A model generated the notes under the pieces. That model had not been told where the DNA came from. It was given only the letters and a program-made list of their open reading frames with translations, and ran no database searches. This document shows positions 1 to 5,680 of a DNA stretch of 7,142 nt, one piece after another. The DNA comes from Tannerella sp. (GTDB lineage Bacteria > Bacteroidota > Bacteroidia > Bacteroidales > Tannerellaceae). Position 1 is the stretch's first letter; each line of letters begins with the position of its first letter. The translations under genes were made by a program, and so were the position numbers. Location of the stretch: assembly GCA_031288935.1 (NCBI GenBank), contig JAITQL010000175.1:1-7142 (forward strand). The letters are read 5' to 3'.

Positions 1-483
1 GACTTGGGTACGGAAGTTTCGGACTTGGGTCTGGAAACTTCGGACTTGGGTCTGGAAACTTCAGACTTGGGTCTGGAAACTTCAGACCCGGGTCTGAAAA
101 CTTCGGACTTGGGTCTGGAAACTTCGGACTTGGGTCTGGAAACTTCAGACTTGGGTCTGGAAACTTCAGACTTGGGTCTGGAAACTTCAGAGTATACTCC
201 AGAAATTCCAGAGTGCTCTCTGGAAAGTTCAGAGTGCTCTCCAGAAAATTCAGAGTGCTCTCTGAAAACTTCAGAGTGCTCTCCAGAAAGTTCAGAGTGC
301 TCTCCAGAAACTTCAGAGTACTCTCCAGAAACTTCAGAGTGCTCTCCAGAAACTTCAGAGTGCTCTCTGAAAACTTCAGAGTACTCTCCAGAAAGTTCAG
401 AGTACTCTCTGAAAACTTCAGAGTATACTCCGGGAACTTCAGAGTATACTCCGGAAATTCCAGCGTACTCTCTGAAAATTTCG
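1..483. repeat. 21-bp tandem repeat array, two unit families
   Basis: There are 23 consecutive units of exactly 21 bp with no insertion, deletion or spacer. Units 1-9 (1-189) begin GACTTGGGTCTGG and end AAACTTC plus A or G. Units 10-23 (190-483) begin GAGTGCTC, GAGTACTC or GAGTATACTC and end GAAA(C/G/A)TTCA with small variants. The families share the GA start and the GAAA-TTC end, so they probably derive from one ancestral unit. Units 2-4 (22-84) and 6-8 (106-168) are identical over 63 bp, which suggests a four-unit block duplication. A very degenerate 24th unit may lie at 484-504. Typical units are 10/21 G+C, lower than the flanking genes. The array reaches the left edge, so its true length is unknown. 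It ends about 50 bp before the cysH ATG. Confidence 0.97.
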
Positions 484-519
484 GCATGTGATACGAAAAA
501 CTTGAAGGCGGCTATTTAA
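1..519 (+). CDS. Possible 3' end of a heptad-repeat protein (doubtful)
   Basis: Reading frame 1 is open from the left edge to a TAA at 517-519. It would encode about 172 residues, mostly a seven-residue repeat: SDLGLET in the first part, then SE(C/Y)SPE(T/S) and variants, ending in a short non-repeated tail (ISACDTKNLKAAI). No domain is recognisable. In favour of coding: the 21-bp period is a multiple of three and no indel has occurred. Against: the other two forward frames are also open through almost the whole array, to 491 and 505, simply because the units contain no stop in those frames. No start codon or ribosome site can be judged because the 5' end is outside the window. The composition is low-complexity and Cys- and Ser-rich in the second half. 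It may equally be a non-coding minisatellite in the operon leader. Confidence 0.2.
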   Translation, partial: DLGTEVSDLGLETSDLGLETSDLGLETSDPGLKTSDLGLETSDLGLETSDLGLETSDLGLETSEYTPEIPECSLESSECSPENSECSLKTSECSPESSECSPETSEYSPETSECSPETSECSLKTSEYSPESSEYSLKTSEYTPGTSEYTPEIPAYSLKISACDTKNLKAAI

Positions 520-531
520 ACCGTGTATCTT

Positions 532-1248
532 ATGGAGAAGGAAAAGGAAGAAGAAATCAGGGAACTGAACCGGCGTTTCGAGGGACGGCCGGCTACGGAG
601 ACGGTGGCGTATTTCCTGGAAGCCTTTCGGGGACGCATCGCGCTGGCGTCGAGCCTGGGGCCGGAGGATCAGGCGCTGACGGACATGATTCGGAAGACGG
701 ATCGCGAGGCACGGATTTTTACGATCGACACCGGACGGCTGTTTCCCGAAACCTGCTCGCTGATTGACCGTACCGGCCTGCACTACGGCGTGAAGCTGGA
801 GGTGTATTTCCCCCGGTCGGAATCCGTCGAGCAGTGCGTGAGGGACAACGGCGGGGTGAACGGGTTCTACGAGAGCGTGGAGAAGCGCAAGGCCTGCTGC
901 CGGGCGCGGAAGATCGAGCCGCTGCTGCGCGCCCTGTCGCCGCTGGAGGCGTGGATTTGCGGCCTGCGGCAGGAGCAGTCGGTGACGCGCACGGGGGTGC
1001 AGACCGTGGAGTGGGACGGGGCCAACGGGCTGATCAAGGTCAATCCGCTGGTGCGGTGGACGGAGGCGGAGGTGTGGGACTATATCCGTGCGAACGGCGT
1101 GCCCTGCAACGCGCTTCACGCCAAAGGCTTCCCCAGCATCGGATGCCAGCCCTGCACGCGCGCCGTGCAACCCGGCGAGGACGTGCGCGCCGGACGGTGG
1201 TGGTGGGAACATCCCGAACACAGGGAGTGTGGACTTCACAGACGCTAA
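532..1248 (+). CDS. cysH: Assimilatory adenylylsulfate (APS) reductase, thioredoxin-type
   Basis: The product is a cytoplasmic enzyme of 238 residues that reduces adenylylsulfate to sulfite and AMP using thioredoxin. The PP-loop-type motif SSLGPEDQ is at residues 40-47 and IFTIDTGRLFPET follows at 62-74. GLRQEQSVTR (144-153) is the conserved substrate-binding segment. Two cysteine pairs, CC at 122-123 and CxxC at 205/208, are the signature of the [4Fe-4S] cluster found in APS reductases and absent from cluster-free PAPS reductases such as the E. coli enzyme. The C-terminal ECGLH motif carries the catalytic cysteine C233. I chose the ATG at 532. An in-frame GTG at 523 would add three residues, and neither start has a clear Shine-Dalgarno. 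It is the first gene of the operon, 13 bp before the sirohaem gene. Assignment as APS reductase rests on family knowledge of the cysteine pairs. Confidence 0.94.
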   Translation: MEKEKEEEIRELNRRFEGRPATETVAYFLEAFRGRIALASSLGPEDQALTDMIRKTDREARIFTIDTGRLFPETCSLIDRTGLHYGVKLEVYFPRSESVEQCVRDNGGVNGFYESVEKRKACCRARKIEPLLRALSPLEAWICGLRQEQSVTRTGVQTVEWDGANGLIKVNPLVRWTEAEVWDYIRANGVPCNALHAKGFPSIGCQPCTRAVQPGEDVRAGRWWWEHPEHRECGLHRR

Positions 1249-1261
1249 TCCTTTCAAACCG

Positions 1262-1726
1262 ATGCAGACACTCCAGTTTCTACCCGTTTCCATCCGTATC
1301 GACGGCCGGGCAATCGTCCTGATCGGCGGGGGGCGCGTCGCCCTGCACAAGGCCGCCGTCCTGAGCCGGTATACCTCCACGGCCAAAGTCGTTGCGCCGG
1401 AGTTTCATCCCGGATTCGACGCCCTGCCCTTTGAACGGGTGCGGAAGGCGTACGAACCGTCGGATCTGGACGGCGCCTTTCTGGTTTACATCTGTACGGG
1501 CCGCAGGGAACTGAATGCCGCCGTCAAGGCGGAATGCGAACGCCGCCAGCTGCTGGCCAGCGTGTGCGACAACCCGGGCGAGTGCGATTTCATTTCGCCC
1601 GCAATCCACCGGGAGGGGCACTTGACGGTCGCCGTCTCGTCCGACGCGCGGGACGTGCGCCGCTCTATCCGCGTCCGCAACCGCATCCGGCAACTCACCG
1701 AAAAAAACCTCCTGGACCTCCGATGA
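1262..1726 (+). CDS. sirC: Precorrin-2 dehydrogenase / sirohaem synthase N-terminal domain protein
   Basis: The product has 154 residues and corresponds to the N-terminal part of CysG and to Met8/SirC proteins. It should oxidise precorrin-2 to sirohydrochlorin with NAD+, and may also insert iron to make sirohaem. The Rossmann motif VLIGGGRVALHKA spans residues 19-31. The segment SVCDNPGECDFISPAI contains D103, which aligns with the catalytic Asp of CysG (D104). LTVAVSSDARD follows at 121-131. The C-terminal uroporphyrinogen methyltransferase domain of full CysG is absent, so a separate SUMT is expected elsewhere. The open frame extends upstream to 1088 inside cysH, but the family match begins at MQTLQFLPVSI, so the ATG at 1262 is the start. 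Its TGA overlaps the hemA ATG in an ATGA. Whether it has chelatase activity cannot be told from sequence. The symbol follows the B. megaterium dehydrogenase and is approximate. Confidence 0.9.
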   Translation: MQTLQFLPVSIRIDGRAIVLIGGGRVALHKAAVLSRYTSTAKVVAPEFHPGFDALPFERVRKAYEPSDLDGAFLVYICTGRRELNAAVKAECERRQLLASVCDNPGECDFISPAIHREGHLTVAVSSDARDVRRSIRVRNRIRQLTEKNLLDLR

Positions 1727-2646
1727 TACACTGCACGCTGATGGATCACACGCGCTTTTCGCTGTCGGAGCGGGAACGGTACGCCGCCCTGCCGCCGGCG
1801 GAGGACGCCCGTCCGCACGTTCTGCTCAAGACCTGCAACCGGATCGAGCGCTACTGGGGCGAAGGCGCCGTGACGGACGGCGTGATCCGTCACCTCTACC
1901 GCGTGGCCGCCGGCCTGGAATCAAGCTTGACCGGCGAACGCGCCATCCAGGGGCAGTTGAAAACTGCCTACCTGGAGGCCTGCGAAAAATACCGGCTGTC
2001 CGCCCCGATGCACCGCCTCTTTCAAACGGCGATGCACACCGGCAAGCGGGTGCGTACGGAAACACGGATTGCCGAGGGAGCCGTCTCGCACAGTCAGGTG
2101 ACGGTCGAGATCCTGAAGAAGACCTGCCCGGAACTGAACCGGCAAGTCGTCAGCATCATCGGCGTCAACAAACTGACGGAAGATATTCTGAAATTCCTGA
2201 CGGATCGCCGGACAATGACCGTCTTTCTGTCAAACCGGCGCCTCGACAGGGCGGAACAGCTGGCCGCGAAGTATCGCGCGACGGCCATTTCGCTGGACGA
2301 GAAAAAGCGGATGCTCGACTTTACCGACATCCTGATCTGCGCCACGTCTGCCCCTCACACGATCATTCACGCCGACGACCTGCCGGAGGAAAAGGAGCTG
2401 CTGGTATTCGACCTGGCCTTTCCGCGCGACGTGGAGCCGGCGCTGGCCGAACGCAAGGGCGTGCAGCTCTTCGACCTGGAGCAGATCGAACAGTTCGCAA
2501 AAACAAACCTGCACCTGCGCGCGGGCGAAGCGGCGAAAGCCGAGCGCCTGATCGACGAGGAAATCGTCAAATTCAGGGAATGGGAAACATACGTCAACCA
2601 AATAAAAAACAAAAACGAATGCTTATGCAACGAATCAAATCCGTAA
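1723..2646 (+). CDS. hemA: Glutamyl-tRNA reductase, short form
   Basis: HemA reduces glutamyl-tRNA(Glu) to glutamate-1-semialdehyde with NADPH, the committed step of C5-pathway tetrapyrrole synthesis. The product has 307 residues. Family signatures in order are: LKTCNRIERY (35-44) with catalytic C38; GLESSLTGERAIQGQLK (64-80); GKRVRTETRIAEGAVSHSQ (107-125); NRRLDRAEQLA (171-181); TDILICATSAP (201-211); VFDLAFPRDVEP (228-239); and VQLFDLEQIEQFAKTNLHLR (247-266). Two features are odd. The expected glycine-rich loop reads IIGVNKLTEDIL (145-156), keeping only one glycine. The protein also stops about 40 residues after the last motif, where usual members of about 410-430 residues have a helical dimerisation domain. 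The ATG at 1723 overlaps the upstream TGA. The open frame runs back to 1534, but nothing upstream resembles the family. The 3' end overlaps hemL. Confidence 0.9.
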   Translation: MIHCTLMDHTRFSLSERERYAALPPAEDARPHVLLKTCNRIERYWGEGAVTDGVIRHLYRVAAGLESSLTGERAIQGQLKTAYLEACEKYRLSAPMHRLFQTAMHTGKRVRTETRIAEGAVSHSQVTVEILKKTCPELNRQVVSIIGVNKLTEDILKFLTDRRTMTVFLSNRRLDRAEQLAAKYRATAISLDEKKRMLDFTDILICATSAPHTIIHADDLPEEKELLVFDLAFPRDVEPALAERKGVQLFDLEQIEQFAKTNLHLRAGEAAKAERLIDEEIVKFREWETYVNQIKNKNECLCNESNP

Positions 2647-3899
2647 AGGCCGCGGAAGAGGCCTTGCGCTATCTGCCCGGAGGCGTGGACAGTCCGGTAC
2701 GGTCGCTGAAAAGCGTGGAAACGCCTCCCCTGTTTATCCACAGGGCGAAGGGGGTTACGCTGATGGACGTCGACGGCAACCGCTTCACGGACTTTTGCAT
2801 GTCCTGGGGCGTCTTTATCCTCGGCCACGGATACCGGTCGGTCGACAAGATCATCCGCGAAGCCGTATTCAACGGGACAAGCTACGGCCTGCCTACGCCC
2901 TACGAAACCACCCTGGCGCGACTGGTAAACCAACATGTTCCCTCGATGGAAAAAGTCCGTTTCGTCAACTCCGGCACCGAGGCCGTGATGAGCGCCGTCC
3001 GCCTGGCGCGGGGCTATACAAAGCGCGACCTGATCGTGAAATTCGACGGCTGCTACCACGGCCACGCCGATCACCTGCTGGTTGCCGCCGGCTCCGGCGT
3101 GACCGGTCTGGCCGAGTCGTCGTCGGCCGGCGTGCCGGCGTCGTTCACGGCCAGTACCGTCAGTCTGCCGTTCAACGACTTCGACGCCGTCAAGGAGCTG
3201 TTCCGCAAAAAAGGAACGGCCATCGCCGCCGTCATAGTAGAACCCGTACCTGCCAACATGGGCGTGGTGCTGCCGCACAACGGATTCCTGCAATACCTGC
3301 GCGACCTGACAACACGCTGCGGTTCACTGCTTGTTTTCGACGAAGTAATTACCGGATTCCGGCTGACGATGGGCGGTGTACAGGGACAAACCGGGATCCG
3401 TCCGGATCTGACGACGCTGGGGAAAATCCTGGGCGGCGGATTCCCCGCGGCGGCATTTGGAGGCCGGGCGGACATCATGGACTTGCTGGCTCCGGACGGC
3501 CCCGTCTATCAGGCCGGCACGCTGTCCGGCAACCCGGTAGCCATGCAGGCGGGCGCCGCCACCCTGCAAGCGCTGGTCAGGCACGACTATCACGAACAGC
3601 TGGAAACGACTGCATCCGATTTCTTTACCGACCTGTCGAAGGCGATTCGGGGGAAAAGCATCTCCCTGTCCCGTGCCGGTTCCATGTTCACGCTGTTTTT
3701 CACTCCCCGGACGCCCACTTCGTTTGCCGAGGTAAAAAAAGCCGACACCCGCCGATTCGGGGCGTTTTTCCGTTACATGTTGGAAAAGGGCTTCTACCTT
3801 TCCCCGTCGCAGTTTGAAGCAAACTTCCTCTCGATAGCACATAATACAAGGGATCTGGGACGGTTTGTCAGGGCAGTCAAAAAGTTTGAAGAGCTTTAG
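2619..3899 (+). CDS. hemL: Glutamate-1-semialdehyde 2,1-aminomutase
   Basis: This PLP-dependent class III aminotransferase-fold enzyme isomerises glutamate-1-semialdehyde, the HemA product, to 5-aminolevulinate in the cytoplasm. The product is 426 residues, the same as E. coli HemL. Near-diagnostic segments are PGGVDSPVRS (20-29), FVNSGTEAVMSAVRLARG (115-132), KFDGCYHGHADHLLVAAGSG (141-160), VFDEVITGFR (239-248), and TLGKILGGGFPAAAFGG (266-282) with PLP-binding K269. GPVYQAGTLSGNP (294-306) and the C-terminal FLSIAHNTRD (403-412) follow. An ATG at 2625 is an equally good start; the ATG at 2580 would add 13 residues (MGNIRQPNKKQKR) not expected for the family. Either favoured start lies inside the hemA 3' end, by 28 or 22 bp, so translational coupling is likely. 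It is the last gene of the operon, followed by a strong hairpin terminator. Confidence 0.96.
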   Translation: MLMQRIKSVKAAEEALRYLPGGVDSPVRSLKSVETPPLFIHRAKGVTLMDVDGNRFTDFCMSWGVFILGHGYRSVDKIIREAVFNGTSYGLPTPYETTLARLVNQHVPSMEKVRFVNSGTEAVMSAVRLARGYTKRDLIVKFDGCYHGHADHLLVAAGSGVTGLAESSSAGVPASFTASTVSLPFNDFDAVKELFRKKGTAIAAVIVEPVPANMGVVLPHNGFLQYLRDLTTRCGSLLVFDEVITGFRLTMGGVQGQTGIRPDLTTLGKILGGGFPAAAFGGRADIMDLLAPDGPVYQAGTLSGNPVAMQAGAATLQALVRHDYHEQLETTASDFFTDLSKAIRGKSISLSRAGSMFTLFFTPRTPTSFAEVKKADTRRFGAFFRYMLEKGFYLSPSQFEANFLSIAHNTRDLGRFVRAVKKFEEL

Positions 3900-3922
3900 C
3901 GGAGTATGGTTGATATCCGGCA

Positions 3923-3976
3923 AAAAAGCCGAAAGAAAGGATTACCGCTTTCGGTAATCCTTTCTTTTGGCTTTTT
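3923..3976 (+). terminator. Rho-independent terminator after hemL, probably bidirectional
   Basis: Positions 3923-3947 pair with 3952-3976 in a 25-bp stem with only one G-U wobble (3931/3968) and a CTTT loop (3948-3951). The stem begins with an A tract and ends with GGCTTTTT, so it has T-rich flanks on both strands. It starts about 24 bp after the hemL stop and insulates the GH51 gene downstream. Confidence 0.95.
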
Positions 3977-4022
3977 CATTATGATTATTCAAGGTTATAC
4001 CTAAACTGATTTTATTTTTCCT

Positions 4023-4030
4023 TACTTTTG
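4023..4030 (+). promoter_or_regulatory. Bacteroidota -7 promoter element for the GH51 gene
   Basis: TACTTTTG matches the Bacteroidota -7 consensus TAnnTTTG exactly. It lies between the terminator and the gene, in an AT-rich stretch (3977-4092). A good -33 TTG at the usual distance is not evident; the region about 20 bp upstream reads ACCTAAACTG. If used, transcription would begin about 7-10 bp downstream, giving a leader of roughly 55 bases before the ATG at 4093. Confidence 0.6.
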
Positions 4031-4092
4031 CGGCAGACAATAGCAGTGTATTGTCAACAGAAAATTATTCATTATTAATATGTAGATACTCC

Positions 4093-5637
4093 ATGAGAAT
4101 TGTATTTTTAAGCTGTATGACAGCATTTTTTTTGCTATGCGCTTCTGCCGCCGGGGCGCAGAATAAACTTATTGTGAACGCGGATCAGGGCAGGGAAATC
4201 ATCAGTAAGCATATTTACGGACATTTTTCCGAACATCTGGGTCATTGCATTTACGGTGGCTACTGGGTGGGCGAAGAGTCTCCGATACCGAATACGCGCG
4301 GTATCCGCAACGATGTCGTGCAGGCTTTGCGCGACCTCCGGATTCCGAATCTGCGATGGCCGGGCGGTTGCTTTGCCGACGAATATCACTGGCGCGACGG
4401 CATCGGGCCGCGCAGCGAGCGTCCCAAGATGGTCAATACGCACTGGGGGGGCGTGGTGGAAGACAACAGCTTCGGCACGCACGAGTTTCTTGACCTGTGC
4501 GAACAGCTGGGCTGCGAACCCTATATCTGCGGCAACGCGGGCAGCGGAACGGTGGAGGAAATGTCCAAGTGGGTGGAATATATCACTTCCGACGGCGAAA
4601 GCCCGATGGCCAACCTGCGACGGCAGAACGGACGCGCGGAACCGTGGAAGGTGAAGTTCTGGGGCGTGGGCAACGAAAACTGGGGGTGCGGCGGCAACAT
4701 GACGGCCGAGTTCTATACCGACCAGTATCGCCGTTATGCCACGTTTTGCCGCAACTACGGCGACAACCGGCTGCAGAAGATCGCCGGCGGCCCCAATTCC
4801 TCCGATTATCACTGGACGGAAACGCTGATGAAAAACGCCAGCCGGCATATGCAGGGGCTTTCGCTGCATTACTACACGGTGCCCAACCACTGGGGCAAGA
4901 AAGGGTCGGCTACGCAGTTTGACGAGGCGGAATATTTCACGACGCTCGAAAAAGCGCTGTTGATCGACGAACTGGTGACGAAACACGCCACGATCATGGA
5001 CCGGTACGACCCGCAGAAGCGGGTGGGACTGATTCCGGACGAATGGGGCGCGTGGTACGACGTGGAACCCGGCACCAACCCCGGTTTCCTGTATCAGCAA
5101 AACAGCCTGCGCGACGCGATTCTGGCCGCCGTGACGCTCAATATCTTCAACGCGCACTGCGACCGGGTGACGATGGCCAACATCGCGCAAACGGTCAACG
5201 TGTTGCAGGCTATGATCCTGACCGAAGAGGAAAAGATGCTGCTTACGCCGACCTACTGGACGTTCTGGCTCTATCAGGTGCATCACGATGCCACGCTGCT
5301 GCCCGTTTCCCTTACAAGCGGCAAGTATGAACTGAACGGCCGGACGATGGACGCCGTCAGCGTGTCGGCCTCGAAGGATGCGGCGGGAAAGATTCACCTT
5401 GCGCTGGTCAACCTCGACCCCAACCGGACGCAGACCGTGGAGAGCGAACTGCGGGGCGTGAACGCCAAATCCGTGTCGGGAAAGATTCTGACGGCGGAAA
5501 AAATCACGGATCACAATACGTTTGAACGGCCGGACGTCGTCGGGGTAAAGGATTTCAAGGACGCCAGACTGTCGAAAAACACGCTCTCCGTGCGCTTGCC
5601 GGCCAAGTCGGTTGTCATGCTGGAAATCGAACCCTGA
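4093..5637 (+). CDS. Secreted alpha-L-arabinofuranosidase, GH51 family
   Basis: The product is 514 residues and should remove terminal alpha-L-arabinofuranosyl groups from arabinan, arabinoxylan or arabinogalactan side chains. Residues 1-22 are a signal peptide (hydrophobic core [20 protein letters not shown] cleavage site), so it is exported, most likely to the periplasm. The LLC sequence does not fit a good lipobox. The mature protein starts with the GH51 barrel: [10 protein letters not shown] (41-50), [21 protein letters not shown] (86-106), and [12 protein letters not shown] with the acid/base E195. [11 protein letters not shown] holds the nucleophile E317. The last ~120 residues look like the C-terminal beta-sandwich of the family. 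The open frame extends to a TTG at 4051, but the signal peptide fixes the start at 4093. It has its own likely promoter and no susC/susD or other glycosidase in view. Substrate specificity is not visible. Confidence 0.95.
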   Translation: MRIVFLSCMTAFFLLCASAAGAQNKLIVNADQGREIISKHIYGHFSEHLGHCIYGGYWVGEESPIPNTRGIRNDVVQALRDLRIPNLRWPGGCFADEYHWRDGIGPRSERPKMVNTHWGGVVEDNSFGTHEFLDLCEQLGCEPYICGNAGSGTVEEMSKWVEYITSDGESPMANLRRQNGRAEPWKVKFWGVGNENWGCGGNMTAEFYTDQYRRYATFCRNYGDNRLQKIAGGPNSSDYHWTETLMKNASRHMQGLSLHYYTVPNHWGKKGSATQFDEAEYFTTLEKALLIDELVTKHATIMDRYDPQKRVGLIPDEWGAWYDVEPGTNPGFLYQQNSLRDAILAAVTLNIFNAHCDRVTMANIAQTVNVLQAMILTEEEKMLLTPTYWTFWLYQVHHDATLLPVSLTSGKYELNGRTMDAVSVSASKDAAGKIHLALVNLDPNRTQTVESELRGVNAKSVSGKILTAEKITDHNTFERPDVVGVKDFKDARLSKNTLSVRLPAKSVVMLEIEP

Positions 5638-5680
5638 AATTCCTTCCCCCGAGTAACGAACGTGTAACGGATAAAACGGC

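Larger units (their letters stand above)
532..3976 (+). other. cysH-sirC-hemA-hemL operon (sulfite and sirohaem supply)
   Basis: Four co-directional genes are separated by 13 bp, a 4-bp overlap and a 22-28 bp overlap, and are followed by one strong terminator. No internal promoter or terminator is visible. The set links APS reduction with early tetrapyrrole synthesis and sirohaem formation, the cofactor needed by sulfite reductase. No convincing Bacteroidota promoter (TTG plus TAnnTTTG) is visible between the repeat array and cysH (484-531). The promoter is therefore probably upstream of or within the array, or the operon continues from genes left of the window. Confidence 0.75.

Noticed and set aside
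1..483. CRISPR array
   Set aside because: Units are contiguous 21-bp copies with no unique spacers, and no cas gene is visible.
1088..1261. N-terminal extension of the precorrin-2 dehydrogenase
   Set aside because: The stretch is out-of-frame cysH sequence, Ala/Pro-rich, with no family similarity; the match starts at the ATG at 1262.
439..1386. Minus-strand open frame across cysH into the repeats
   Set aside because: It overlaps clear cysH and sirohaem coding sequence and partly consists of reverse-read repeats.
2600..2700. Frameshift in hemA that hides the missing C-terminal domain
   Set aside because: The sequence after the hemA tail is already hemL coding sequence with intact N-terminal motifs, leaving no space for the lost domain.
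4051..4092. Upstream TTG start for the GH51 gene
   Set aside because: It would put 14 residues before a clear signal peptide that begins at the ATG at 4093.
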